From an uncultured Lachnospiraceae bacterium (GTDB lineage Bacteria > Bacillota > Clostridia > Lachnospirales > Lachnospiraceae), in NCBI GenBank assembly GCA_910578345.1, contig CAJTRA010000005.1, positions 62,001-126,000 on the forward strand: 64,000 nucleotides of DNA, given 5' to 3'. Below are positions 8,540 through 18,226 of this stretch, piece by piece. The position numbers and the translations under genes are program-made. Under the pieces are notes generated by a model, which saw only the letters and a program-made list of their open reading frames with translations, searched no databases and was not told the DNA's origin. Positions within the stretch are counted from its first letter, which is position 1; each line of letters starts with the position of its first letter.

Positions 8540-10027
8540 ATGAGAATTTGCATAATTGCAGAGGGATGTTATCCATATACAGTAGGTGGAATGTCCAGTT
8601 GGGCACATGGATTGATACGCTCTTTTCCGAAACAGGAATTTGTGATTCTGACCATCGTAGCCAACAGAGATCTGCGGGGTAAATTTGTATATGAACTGCC
8701 GGACAATGTGGTGGAAGTTCACGAACTGTATCTGGAAGATCTGGACTGGTGCAGACATAGCAAGCGCAAAGGACATATGAATAAGAAGGAATATCAGGCC
8801 CTGCGCAGTCTTATGCTCGGCAGGCGGGTTGAGTGGGAAGCATTGATCGATTTCTTCCAGAAGAAAAAACGCTCGCTGAACGATCTGCTGATGGGAGAGG
8901 ATTTCTTAAATGCAGTGACGGAATATTATATGCTGTATTACAGCCAGATTGTATTTACAGATTTTCTTTGGACAATGCGGTCTATCTATCTGCCGTTATT
9001 CAGAACATTGCAGATGAAGATACCGAAAGCCGATGTCTATCATTGTCTGAGCACTGGGTATGCAGGTATTCTGGGAAGTATGGGAAAGCACATCCATGGA
9101 GGACGGCTTCTGGTGTCAGAGCATGGAATCTACACGAGAGAACGAGAGGAAGAACTGATCCGGTCGAAATGGGTGAAGGGAATCTATAAGAATATTTGGA
9201 TCGAGCAGTTCCGTAAGATGTCTAAGATGGCATATGACAGGGCGGAACTGGTGACCAGTCTGTATGACCGAGCCAGAGAGCTGCAGGCGGAATTAGAGTG
9301 CCCTATTGAGAAAACAATGGTGATACCAAATGGTGTCCAGGTGGAGAGATTCCAGGATCTTCTGGGTAAAACAGAGTCGGAACAGGAAGAGATCTATGTC
9401 GGTGCAGTCTTTCGTGTAGCTCCGATCAAGGATGTTAAGACACTGATCCAGGCTTTTGGATTTGCGAAAGAACAGGAACCAAGATTGAAGCTCTGGATCA
9501 TGGGACCCTGGGAGAATGAGGATCCTTATGCACAGGAATGTTTTGATATGGTAGGAATTATGGGAATTCCTGACGTTATCTTCACGGGCAGAGTGGATGT
9601 GAGAGAGTACTATGGCAAGATGGATATGATGATTCTTACCAGTATCAGTGAAGGTCAGCCGCTGACGGTTCTGGAAAGCTTTGCGGCGCATAAACCGGTG
9701 ATTGCCACGGATGTAGGGGACTGCAGAGGCCTCATCTCAGGGAACGGTGGGGATGATACGTTCGGTGAGGCGGGGATCATCACCCATATCATGAATATAG
9801 GCGAGATTACCCAGGCAATTCTTACTTTGGCAAAGAACCGGAAGCTTCGTATGAAAATGGGAGAGAATGGGTATCAAAGGGTGTGCGCAATCTATCGGAT
9901 GGAGAATATGTTGAATGCTTATGGGACGATCTATAGAGAATTTGCAGAGAGCATGCAGATAGCTGTTCAAGACGACGAGATGAAAGGTATCATGCAGCAG
10001 CCGGCGGATCAAAGTAAGGAGGGGTAA
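8540..10027 (+). CDS. pelF: PelF-like GT4 family glycosyltransferase
   Basis: A 495-residue cytoplasmic GT-B fold enzyme. The N-terminus has RICIIAEGCYPYTVGGMSSW, the acceptor-side glycine loop common in PelF/GT4 proteins. The C-terminal nucleotide-sugar domain has VFRVAPIKDVKTLIQAF and the E-x7-E motif EGQPLTVLE at 371-379. PelF is the processive enzyme thought to polymerise the Pel backbone from UDP-sugars. It sits directly between the DUF2194-like gene and pelG, with a five-base gap before pelG. GAGAGGGA precedes the start. The order D-E-x-F-G makes the assignment stronger than sequence alone would. Confidence 0.88.
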   Translation: MRICIIAEGCYPYTVGGMSSWAHGLIRSFPKQEFVILTIVANRDLRGKFVYELPDNVVEVHELYLEDLDWCRHSKRKGHMNKKEYQALRSLMLGRRVEWEALIDFFQKKKRSLNDLLMGEDFLNAVTEYYMLYYSQIVFTDFLWTMRSIYLPLFRTLQMKIPKADVYHCLSTGYAGILGSMGKHIHGGRLLVSEHGIYTREREEELIRSKWVKGIYKNIWIEQFRKMSKMAYDRAELVTSLYDRARELQAELECPIEKTMVIPNGVQVERFQDLLGKTESEQEEIYVGAVFRVAPIKDVKTLIQAFGFAKEQEPRLKLWIMGPWENEDPYAQECFDMVGIMGIPDVIFTGRVDVREYYGKMDMMILTSISEGQPLTVLESFAAHKPVIATDVGDCRGLISGNGGDDTFGEAGIITHIMNIGEITQAILTLAKNRKLRMKMGENGYQRVCAIYRMENMLNAYGTIYREFAESMQIAVQDDEMKGIMQQPADQSKEG

Positions 10028-10031
10028 GTCA

Positions 10032-11516
10032 ATGGCGGGTATTGGTGTCAGATTAAACCGTATATTTGAAAAGAAATCGGTTCTCTCAAGTATGATTGGA
10101 TTTGCTTACAGCACCATTGCAACGGTAGCGCCGATGGTGCTGGTCATATTAAATATTGTATTGATGGGATGGGTGCTTAAGTTAAACCAAACAACTTACC
10201 TTGAGAGGGAGGTTTTTTTCTGCACAGTATTGTACATTTTTATCTTTGCATTATTGACAACAGCTCCTTTTAATGCGGTTTCCTCGAAATATATGCAGGA
10301 TGCCATTTTCGAGGAACGTTATCAGGATATTCTTCCTTGCTATTATTTAGGGTTGATGCTTAATATTGTGCTTAGCTGTCTTCTGGGAATTCCGTTCTGT
10401 TTGTGGGAACACTTCGTCGGAGAAGTCAGCGTATTTTACGTATTTGTTGGATTTTGTGGCTATATTTCCCTGGTGTTTGTTTTTTATTCGATGATCTATC
10501 TTTCCATCTGTAAGGATTATCAGAAGATTTCTTTCTATTTTTTGCTGGGAATGCTGGCCTCTTTTTTGCTGGCGGTTGTTTTATGGCGTTTCTTCTATTG
10601 GGAAGCAACGATCAGCATATTGTTTTCTCTTATGGCAGGATTCTTTTTGATTGCTGTGATGGAATTTGCTACGATCAAAAGATATTTTATGAGAAACAGC
10701 AATCGATATAAACATGTGATGCGATACTATGGGAAATGGTGGCAGCTGATGGCAGCAAACTTTCTGTATATTCTTGGCCTATATATCCATAATTTCGTTT
10801 TCTGGACAAGTGAAATGCGGATCGTGGTTGTTGAGAGCTTTGTCTGTAACCAACCCTATGATATGGCTACTTGTATTGCCATGTTTACAAATATTTCAGC
10901 GACAGTTATTTTTATCGCGCGGATAGAAATGCATTTTCATGAAAAATACAGGGCCTATTCGGAAGCTGTGATCGGAGGAAAACGTGCAGATATTGAGAAT
11001 ACACAGCGAAGGATGTTCAGACAGATCAACAATGAACTGATGAGTCTGGTACGGATTCAGTTTATCATCTCTGTGGTAGTCTATCTGCTTTGTATTGTCT
11101 TTTTGCCGGAGTTTGGCCTTGGCGGGATGGTCATGCGGATCTATCCTTGTATGGCAGCGGGATATTTCATATTATTTCTGATGTATGCAGCCATTCTTTT
11201 TCTGTATTATTACAATGATCTGGCAGGAGCTGTCCTGACGACATTTTGCTTTTGCGGCGTGACCTTTTTAGGAAGTATTGTAGCGATGCATATGTCAGAG
11301 ATCTGGTATGGACTGGGAGTGCTGCTTGGAGCATTTGCAGGATGGACGATTGCCTATGGCAGATTGCGCCGGGTAGAGAGAAATCTGGAGAGGAATATTT
11401 TCTGCAAAGGACTGCTTCTTAAGAGAGGCAGCGGAAAGAAACCGGCTAGCATGGTCTATCAAAAATCTGACGGGAGACAAAAGGGAACTAAGAAATGGAA
11501 ACGGGAAGCATCATAA
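10032..11516 (+). CDS. pelG: PelG-like polysaccharide transporter
   Basis: 494 residues, almost entirely hydrophobic with about 12 predicted membrane segments, starting near FAYSTIATVAPMVLVILNIV. PelG proteins are Wzx-like members of the MOP superfamily and are thought to move the polymer across the membrane together with PelD, PelE and PelF. AAGGAGGGG lies just upstream of the ATG. The 3' end overlaps the next gene by 22 bases, which suggests translational coupling. Confidence 0.87.
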   Translation: MAGIGVRLNRIFEKKSVLSSMIGFAYSTIATVAPMVLVILNIVLMGWVLKLNQTTYLEREVFFCTVLYIFIFALLTTAPFNAVSSKYMQDAIFEERYQDILPCYYLGLMLNIVLSCLLGIPFCLWEHFVGEVSVFYVFVGFCGYISLVFVFYSMIYLSICKDYQKISFYFLLGMLASFLLAVVLWRFFYWEATISILFSLMAGFFLIAVMEFATIKRYFMRNSNRYKHVMRYYGKWWQLMAANFLYILGLYIHNFVFWTSEMRIVVVESFVCNQPYDMATCIAMFTNISATVIFIARIEMHFHEKYRAYSEAVIGGKRADIENTQRRMFRQINNELMSLVRIQFIISVVVYLLCIVFLPEFGLGGMVMRIYPCMAAGYFILFLMYAAILFLYYYNDLAGAVLTTFCFCGVTFLGSIVAMHMSEIWYGLGVLLGAFAGWTIAYGRLRRVERNLERNIFCKGLLLKRGSGKKPASMVYQKSDGRQKGTKKWKREAS

Positions 11517-12577
11517 AAATTGCAATGATAACTGCGGGTATTATGCTTATGCTATTCAGCTTCTGGTTTCTCGCTGCGAAAAAGATAACCGTAAATTTTG
11601 CTGCTGTATGGGAAATTGTAGGAGGACTGCTGGTTATCATGGGAGTATTCCTGCGGCATCGTGCGTGGATGGAGAATATTTATGAGGAAGGAGTTATGAC
11701 CTGTATGGGCATGATCTTCCTGGCAGTCTGTTATCTGTTTAGTCTGCTCTTATCTTGTTTGAAGCTGAAAAATCATGAGTTGGCGATTGAGACATCTTTG
11801 CTTCTTCAAGAGGATAAGCGGCTGTATGGGAAACCAGAGAAAGAGCTGCTAATCATTCTTCCAGTCAAAAATGAAGAAAAAAATATCCGAAAGGTGTTGG
11901 AACAGCTGGCACGGCCAGAGATAAGAGAGATAGCGGATATTCTGTGCATCAATGATGCCTCTACGGATTCTTCCGGACAGATCATGGAGTGTTATCCTTG
12001 CACACAGGTCAAAAATGTATTTGGGTTAGGTTATGGAAGTGCGCTGCAACTAGGATATAAGTATGCGGTAAGAAAGAACTATCAATATGTTATTCAGATG
12101 GATGCCGATGGACAGCATGATGTCTGCAATATTCCCTTTATCTATGAAAAACTTAGAAGCAGGGATGAGATGGGCAGACAGCCAGATCTTGTGCTGGCAT
12201 CCAGATTTATGGAGGGCAGTTCTGAGTTTCCCGTTTCGGTATTTAAGAGAGTTGCTTTTTGGTTGTTTCGTACTATGATTCTGGCGGCGACAGGGAGAAG
12301 GATCGCAGATCCGACGACAGGACTTCAAGGATTAGGTAGAAATACATTTACTTATTATTCACATTACAATAATTTTGACTATCAATATCCGGATGCGAAT
12401 ATGATCATGCAGATGCTGCTCTTACAGTACCAGTTGGTAGAAATACCGGCTGTGATGCATGCAAGAACGGATGGCAAAAGCATGCACGCAGGAATTGAAC
12501 CAATCTGGTATATGGTGCGTATGTTCTGCAGCGTTACGGCAGTGGTATTGAGAGTTAAAGTACTAAAAATGGGGTAG
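11495..12577 (+). CDS. Membrane-linked GT2 family glycosyltransferase
   Basis: 360 residues: two or three membrane segments in the first ~90 residues, then a GT-A fold domain opening with LLIILPVKNEEKNIRKVLEQL, with INDASTDSS and the metal-binding MDADGQHD. The sequence style is that of dolichol-phosphate mannosyltransferase-like GT2 enzymes, which load a sugar onto a lipid carrier; donor and acceptor are unknown. The start lies inside pelG with AAAGGGA upstream. It is five bases from the DUF4832 gene that follows. Confidence 0.82.
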   Translation: METGSIIKIAMITAGIMLMLFSFWFLAAKKITVNFAAVWEIVGGLLVIMGVFLRHRAWMENIYEEGVMTCMGMIFLAVCYLFSLLLSCLKLKNHELAIETSLLLQEDKRLYGKPEKELLIILPVKNEEKNIRKVLEQLARPEIREIADILCINDASTDSSGQIMECYPCTQVKNVFGLGYGSALQLGYKYAVRKNYQYVIQMDADGQHDVCNIPFIYEKLRSRDEMGRQPDLVLASRFMEGSSEFPVSVFKRVAFWLFRTMILAATGRRIADPTTGLQGLGRNTFTYYSHYNNFDYQYPDANMIMQMLLLQYQLVEIPAVMHARTDGKSMHAGIEPIWYMVRMFCSVTAVVLRVKVLKMG

Positions 12578-12582
12578 AAAGC

Positions 12583-14013
12583 ATGATAAAAACAAATAGG
12601 AGAGTTGTCTCCTTGTTATTGTTTGTTGTAATGATGGCGATCCTATTCCTTAGTATCGTAGTCGTTCAAAATTACCGGGGAAATATCAGAATGAAAAGCA
12701 ATTTGTTTACAGAATCGTCGCGGGAGTTAAAGAATCCTGGACGAGGATTTTATCAGCTTTATCGTTTTATGATAACAGATGAGGAAGTAAATTATTGGAA
12801 AATGGTCCAAGGGCTGTATGAAGCAGACAAGGATACAAGATTAACGCTGGTGGAGATCAATCTGCAAAATTACCGTGACGGTGAAATCAGCAGGCAGGGA
12901 ATGGATAATGTGGAAGCTTTGTTCCGGGCGCTGAGTGATCTTGATAAACAACTGATTGTCCGTTTTATGTATGACTGGGATGGAGAAAACAGCAAATATG
13001 AACCGGAGACGATAGAGATTATTTTAAGACATATGGAGCAGTTAAAAAAGGTACTGCATGAAGCAGAGGAGCATATTTTCGTTTTGCAGGGTCTGTTTAT
13101 TGGAAATTGGGGAGAGATGAACGGGACGAAGTATCTGAGTGATGCACGCCTGCTCGAACTTACAGAGATGTTAGACCATGTGACGCCAGACAGAATCTAT
13201 CTTGGAGTCAGGACGCCGGAACAGTGGCGCAGGATCACCGGAATACAGAAGATCTCGCAGAATGCTTTGGAAGAGCATGCATTCGCTGGACGGATTAGTT
13301 TGTATAATGATGGTATGCTTGGAAGTGAAAGTGATTTTGGAACTTATGGAGTACAGAAGATTGAAGGAGAGGTGATCTCAGAAAGAACGAAAGAATTACA
13401 GTTTCAAGAGGAATTGTGTAAAAGAGTCCCAAATGGTGGAGAGGTCATTCAGGATAATCGATATAATGATTTTGATAATGCGGTGAAGGATCTTGCGACA
13501 ATGCATGTCACTTACCTGAATGAGGGACACGATCAGACCGTTCTGGATAAATGGAAAAAGGTAAAAGTTACAGAAGAAGGCTGCTACCAGGGGATGGACG
13601 GATATACCTATATTGAACGGCATTTGGGATATCGTCTTCTGATCCAGGAAGTTACCTTTCAGCATAATACATTTTCGGATTTTATAGAAATTGGAGTGAC
13701 GATGAGAAACGTTGGATTTGCACCAATATATGCCAGGCCTGAGGTTGGTATTGCCCTTTATGATGGAGAGCAGGATACTTATCTGTTATATGAGATGGAA
13801 GGAGATCTGTGCAAGCTGGCAGGAGGCAGTGCGTCGGAAGAACATTTGACTCTTACAGCGGATATTCCTGTGGATAGGCTGTTAAGGACAAAGTATAAAG
13901 TATATTTTTTTCTTACTGATTTAGTGACTGGTCAGCCAATTCTTCTGGCGAACGAGCAGGAAGCAGGAGAATATGGATATTGTATTGGCAGTCTTGAATT
14001 ATACGATCACTGA
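12583..14013 (+). CDS. DUF4832/DUF4874-type exported protein, possible glycoside hydrolase
   Basis: 476 residues with one N-terminal membrane anchor (about 7-26). Then comes the NPGRGFYQLYRF signature that I associate with DUF4874, and a barrel-like region with IVRFMYDWDG and QGLFIGNWGEMNGTKY, whose Asp and Glu residues resemble catalytic acids of TIM-barrel glycosidases. A C-terminal beta-rich domain (about 350-476) matches the DUF4832 layout. The enzymatic role is inference. In this locus it could trim the extracellular polymer, a job done by the PelA hydrolase domain elsewhere. Confidence 0.75.
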   Translation: MIKTNRRVVSLLLFVVMMAILFLSIVVVQNYRGNIRMKSNLFTESSRELKNPGRGFYQLYRFMITDEEVNYWKMVQGLYEADKDTRLTLVEINLQNYRDGEISRQGMDNVEALFRALSDLDKQLIVRFMYDWDGENSKYEPETIEIILRHMEQLKKVLHEAEEHIFVLQGLFIGNWGEMNGTKYLSDARLLELTEMLDHVTPDRIYLGVRTPEQWRRITGIQKISQNALEEHAFAGRISLYNDGMLGSESDFGTYGVQKIEGEVISERTKELQFQEELCKRVPNGGEVIQDNRYNDFDNAVKDLATMHVTYLNEGHDQTVLDKWKKVKVTEEGCYQGMDGYTYIERHLGYRLLIQEVTFQHNTFSDFIEIGVTMRNVGFAPIYARPEVGIALYDGEQDTYLLYEMEGDLCKLAGGSASEEHLTLTADIPVDRLLRTKYKVYFFLTDLVTGQPILLANEQEAGEYGYCIGSLELYDH

Positions 14014-14030
14014 CAGGAAGGGGAAATGAT

Positions 14031-16430
14031 ATGGATCCGTGGTATTGGATATCGGAATATATAAAGGTATTTTGCGGTTATCTATTTCTGATGTTTCTCT
14101 GGCCATCCGTGGTATTTTGCAATCATTTGCGTGAAAAGACAAAGTCATATCGTTTTAGTTTTTGTGTGACGGCGCCGATCGTTGTGATCAATACGATCGT
14201 TCTGATCCTGGGGCTGCTCCATGGATTACGTCCGTGGACGGTCCGATTGTTCATGTATGGGATTTTTGTGTTGGCGTTGTGCAAAAGCCTGATCTCCTAT
14301 CTTGACAGGGAATACCGGAGAATGATGGGAGCAGAATTTCCTGATGTTAGAGCCCTAAAGGGAAAATATAGGGTACTGGTTCTCATATTACTCTTTTTTC
14401 TCGTATGCTACAGACATGCAAAAAAAGCAGTACATTTTCTGAGCTTTGATTATTTAAGAAAATTAAAAAAGTGTAACTGGCAGAAAGTCAGGATAAAAAT
14501 AAAAGGACAGATCTGGAATTTAGGAAGCGGCGTCAGTAGATTTTTTTGGAGATATGGCATTCTTATGCTGGTGCTTATTTTTGGAATGGCCTATTTCTCT
14601 TACGGCGCATTCCAGATGCCATCCTATGGATATGGGGATCTGTACATTCATCATAAGTGGATTTATGGACTGATCGAGGGAAATATCTTTTTGGAAGGAA
14701 TCTATCCAGAGGCAATGCATTGTTTTATCTACTGCATGCATACTCTTTTGGGGATTCGCGTGTATAGTATCTTACTTTTTTTGCAGGGAATCCACGTGAG
14801 TGTCTTTATGGTTGCGACGTATTTTCTGTTAAGAAAATTATTTCGCTGGCGGTATACACCGTTGCTTGTACTGATGTTGTTTTTAACCTGGGATCTAAGT
14901 AACGCGGATTTGATTCACAGCATGTTTCGGCTGCAGATTACGATGCCGCAGGAATTTGGCCTGCATACTGTATTTTTGTGTGTCCTGTATCTGACGGACT
15001 ATCTGGAGAGTAAGCAGATAAAAGAAAGAAGAGGAGAGCCGCTCTTTCTGTTTATGTTATCTCTGGCTGCGGCAGTCATGATCCATTTTCACGTGGTTCT
15101 TATGATTGTGATCGTATGTGGCGGCTTTGCTGTTTTTGCATGGAAACAGGTGTTTGCCAGGGAAAATCTTATCCCGTTGGCGGCAGCTTTGAGCGGCGCA
15201 TGCTTGATCGCACTGACGCCTATGCTGGGAGCACGGATGCAGGGAATTCCGTTCAATGCATCGATTGACTGGGCTGTGGGCGCTATGAGCGGTAAGGAAA
15301 GCAGAGATCTGCGGGAACAGCATACAGATACAGAAGATACCAGGGAAGTGAAGGAACTAGAAGAGACGTCAGAGGGCAAGCGTAAAGAGATCAGTATCAC
15401 TGCAGCAGTCTTGCGCAGTGTGGGCGAAATTTTCGATCAGGGATATGCCGTACTGTATGGCAGAGAAAGAGGGGCGTGGATGTTTGCGATTACGGCTGCG
15501 CTCAGCGTTTTACTCTGGCTGTCCGGACGTGTTGTCCGGTTACGGCAGTTCCATGAGAGGTATGCGGGGTATCGTCCAGTGATCCTTACCTCTGTCTTAT
15601 ACGTATTGGTGTATGCTGCACCTATGGTGGGGCTGCCGGATTTCATACCGGAAGGACGTTTTTTTGCACCGGGTCATATATTGCTGCTGGCAGTTATGCT
15701 GATGCCGATAGATTTTTTGTTTTGTGAAGCGCTTCGTTTGTGCAGCGATGCCGTTTTACGGATTGTGTCGTTTGTGTCACTGGCTGGAATCTATGGGATC
15801 GTTATGGCGACGGGAAGTTTCAGGGGATTTCTATTCTATGAAATGTCACGATACAATGCGGCGGTGACAGTGACAGAATCTATTATAAATACGTTTCCGC
15901 GATATAGTTATACGGTTATATCGCCTACCGATGAGCTTTATCCAGTTATTCAATATGGATGGCATGAGGAATTGCTTACTTTTGTAGAAAATTGTAGTAA
16001 GGATGAGTATGCCATTCCGTCGGAGTACGTATTTATTTATGTGGAGAAGAAGCCGCTTCTCTATGCACAGTCCCATTTCTTTGAAGGATCCAGGTGGATG
16101 GGCGAGGAGAAATACCTGGAGCCTTTTTGGAATATGTATGCCATGAAATATCCGGATAGCGGAGCAAGCCAGAGTCCAGAGATCCTGGCATCACAGATTT
16201 CTGACCAGGATGCGGAGAGAGAACTCCCCGCGTATGATAGTGCATGGTCGATGTATTTACAGCTTGAGAATCGGACGATTTTAGAATCAAAGGCGTATCA
16301 CTGGTGTCAACAGTTTGCACGGCAGCATCCCTCCGTATTGAACGTCTATTATGAAGATGAAGATTTTGTATGTTATTATTTCAGGCAGGATGCGGGGAGT
16401 CTGCCGTATAATCTGGGAAGTGGGAAATGA
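14031..16430 (+). CDS. Large polytopic membrane protein, GT-C-like, paralogue A
   Basis: 799 residues with about ten or more membrane segments through residue ~600 and a soluble C-terminal domain of ~180 residues. The first large outer loop has GDLYIHHKWIYGLIEGNIF, then IYPEAMHCFIYCMHTL; an acidic residue in this position is usual in GT-C glycosyltransferases that use lipid-linked sugars. The protein is clearly paralogous to the 26361-28583 product along its whole length (WPSVVF, KTKSYRFSFCVTA, EYVFIYVEKKP, the YYEDEDFVCYYFRQD end). It may transfer sugars to the polymer or polymerise units at the outer face. No closer family is recognised. Confidence 0.6.
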   Translation: MDPWYWISEYIKVFCGYLFLMFLWPSVVFCNHLREKTKSYRFSFCVTAPIVVINTIVLILGLLHGLRPWTVRLFMYGIFVLALCKSLISYLDREYRRMMGAEFPDVRALKGKYRVLVLILLFFLVCYRHAKKAVHFLSFDYLRKLKKCNWQKVRIKIKGQIWNLGSGVSRFFWRYGILMLVLIFGMAYFSYGAFQMPSYGYGDLYIHHKWIYGLIEGNIFLEGIYPEAMHCFIYCMHTLLGIRVYSILLFLQGIHVSVFMVATYFLLRKLFRWRYTPLLVLMLFLTWDLSNADLIHSMFRLQITMPQEFGLHTVFLCVLYLTDYLESKQIKERRGEPLFLFMLSLAAAVMIHFHVVLMIVIVCGGFAVFAWKQVFARENLIPLAAALSGACLIALTPMLGARMQGIPFNASIDWAVGAMSGKESRDLREQHTDTEDTREVKELEETSEGKRKEISITAAVLRSVGEIFDQGYAVLYGRERGAWMFAITAALSVLLWLSGRVVRLRQFHERYAGYRPVILTSVLYVLVYAAPMVGLPDFIPEGRFFAPGHILLLAVMLMPIDFLFCEALRLCSDAVLRIVSFVSLAGIYGIVMATGSFRGFLFYEMSRYNAAVTVTESIINTFPRYSYTVISPTDELYPVIQYGWHEELLTFVENCSKDEYAIPSEYVFIYVEKKPLLYAQSHFFEGSRWMGEEKYLEPFWNMYAMKYPDSGASQSPEILASQISDQDAERELPAYDSAWSMYLQLENRTILESKAYHWCQQFARQHPSVLNVYYEDEDFVCYYFRQDAGSLPYNLGSGK

Positions 16431-16433
16431 TAT

Positions 16434-17090
16434 ATGATAAAACGATTAGCTTTATGCATCTTCAATGAGATAAAAGAAAGAGAGTGGCGGCTGTATAAAA
16501 GAAGGAAATATAAGCGGCTGAAGAATAAAGAATTTACGATCATTGGATCGAATTGTACAGGTGCATTTATGTATTATGACCTTGGGCTTAAATATCTTAC
16601 GCCTACTGTGAATCTGATGATCGAGATGAATGATTTTGTTAAGATGGCCGGGAATCTGGAATGGTATATGAAGCAGGAACTGGTGGAAGGAACGGAAGAA
16701 GAAAAATGTCCGGTCGGTCTGCTGGGGGATATTAAGATCCATTTTATTCACTACAAAAGCTTTGCAGAGGGAGCGGCGAAATGGGAAGAGAGAAAACAAA
16801 GGATCAGATGGGATAATCTTTTCATTGTAGGTTCAGAGAAAGACGGCTGTACTTATGAGACGATCAAGAAGTTTGACGAGCTGCCCTATGAAAATAAGGT
16901 TATTTTTACTCATGTAGAATATCCGGAGTTTCCATCGGCTTATTGTATAAGAGGGTTCGAGGATCGGAAGGAGGTTGGGGTTGTAATAGATTACAGGGAT
17001 CAGTTTCTGAGAAGACGATATCTGGATCTTTTTGATTATGTCGGGTTTCTAAATGGCAAAAAGAGACGAAATAGGAGTGGTAAGGTATGA
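16434..17090 (+). CDS. DUF1919 family protein
   Basis: 218 residues. FTIIGSNCTGAFMYYDLG, KYLTPTVNLMIEMNDFVKM and FIHYKSFAEGAAKWEERK.RI follow the DUF1919 pattern, a family found in capsule and exopolysaccharide clusters and suspected to be glycosyltransferase-like or sugar-modifying. No activity can be assigned. Soluble and basic at the N-terminus. Its last codons overlap the pyruvyl transferase start (ATGA-type, 17087-17090). Base composition is more AT-rich from here on than in the pel core. Confidence 0.8.
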   Translation: MIKRLALCIFNEIKEREWRLYKRRKYKRLKNKEFTIIGSNCTGAFMYYDLGLKYLTPTVNLMIEMNDFVKMAGNLEWYMKQELVEGTEEEKCPVGLLGDIKIHFIHYKSFAEGAAKWEERKQRIRWDNLFIVGSEKDGCTYETIKKFDELPYENKVIFTHVEYPEFPSAYCIRGFEDRKEVGVVIDYRDQFLRRRYLDLFDYVGFLNGKKRRNRSGKV

Positions 17091-18211
17091 ATGATGTGGG
17101 GATTTTGACATTTCATTGTTCAGACAATTATGGGGCAATGCTACAAGCCTATGGGTTAAAAGAGTATTTGAAACAGAAAAATGTAAAGGCTGAGATTGTA
17201 CGGTATGAACCGCCCTATATGACGGGGAGACATTGGTGGATTCCCTATATACCCGTCGGCGGATTGACAGGAATCTTATATTATGGATTGCGGAGCTGGA
17301 AAAGAAATCTTAGATTGGGTAAGACCTTTTTTGAGAAAAGAGCCAATATGGAACGATTTAGAAAAGAGTATCTTACGGAGGGAAACAGAAAAAAGTTATA
17401 TTGGGACATGCAATTAAAGCAGCTTTCTTATCAATATTATGTTGTGGGAAGCGATCAGATCTGGAATCCCAGTATAACATGTGGTCTGCGAAAGGCATAT
17501 TTTGGCTGTTTCAAAAATCCATATAAAAAGAAAGTGATTGCCTATGCGGCAAGTCTGGGAAGCGCAGTTCTTCCCTCTAAATACGATAAACAGTTTGGAA
17601 AATTAATAAAGTATGTGGATGCTATTTCAGTCAGGGAGAAGGTTTCTGTTCCTTATGTGAAGCAGTTTTATGATGGACCAGTATCTGATGTTCTGGATCC
17701 CGTTTTTTTGTTGGAAGCGAAAGCGTGGAAGAAGATCGAGAAAGTGCCAGTCAAAAAAAAGTATATTTTTATCTATATGACAGAGCGAAATGATAAGCTG
17801 GTTGAATATGCAAAGGAGTTGTCGCTCAAAAGAGGGTTGGAGATCATTAAGGTAACGGATGCAGTAATCTTAAGCGATAAGGCAATCATAACAGATCGGA
17901 TAGCCGGTCCATCAGAATTTTTAGGATATATTCATCAGGCAGAATATGTGATATCAAATTCTTTTCATGTGATCGCATTCAGTATTATCTTTCATAAAAA
18001 TTTCACAGCATTTCTACATAGCAGTGTCGGTGAAAGAATAAGTAATATATTACAGATCAGTGGGTTGGAAAATAGGTTCTACCAGGAAAATATAAGAGTG
18101 GAGGAAGATGGTAGGATTGATTGGAAGGAAGTCGAGAAGCGCATTGGGGAGAGTGTGCAATCAGCAGGAGAATTTTTGATGAAGAATATTGGACAAGGTG
18201 TATCTTTTTGA
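17087..18211 (+). CDS. Polysaccharide pyruvyl transferase family protein
   Basis: 374 residues. The N-terminus MNDVGILTFHCSDNYGAMLQ with AYGLKEYL, the central YVVGSDQIWNP and the late VISNSFHVIAFSII are hallmarks of the pyruvyl transferase family, related to CsaB and WcaK. These enzymes transfer pyruvate from phosphoenolpyruvate to sugar hydroxyls as a ketal, giving the polymer negative charge. The exact substrate is unknown. It is coupled to DUF1919 by a four-base overlap and is 15 bases from the FrhB-like gene, a neighbour pair often seen in Clostridia and Bacteroidota capsule loci. Confidence 0.88.
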   Translation: MNDVGILTFHCSDNYGAMLQAYGLKEYLKQKNVKAEIVRYEPPYMTGRHWWIPYIPVGGLTGILYYGLRSWKRNLRLGKTFFEKRANMERFRKEYLTEGNRKKLYWDMQLKQLSYQYYVVGSDQIWNPSITCGLRKAYFGCFKNPYKKKVIAYAASLGSAVLPSKYDKQFGKLIKYVDAISVREKVSVPYVKQFYDGPVSDVLDPVFLLEAKAWKKIEKVPVKKKYIFIYMTERNDKLVEYAKELSLKRGLEIIKVTDAVILSDKAIITDRIAGPSEFLGYIHQAEYVISNSFHVIAFSIIFHKNFTAFLHSSVGERISNILQISGLENRFYQENIRVEEDGRIDWKEVEKRIGESVQSAGEFLMKNIGQGVSF

Positions 18212-18226
18212 TTTTGAGGGGATGAG

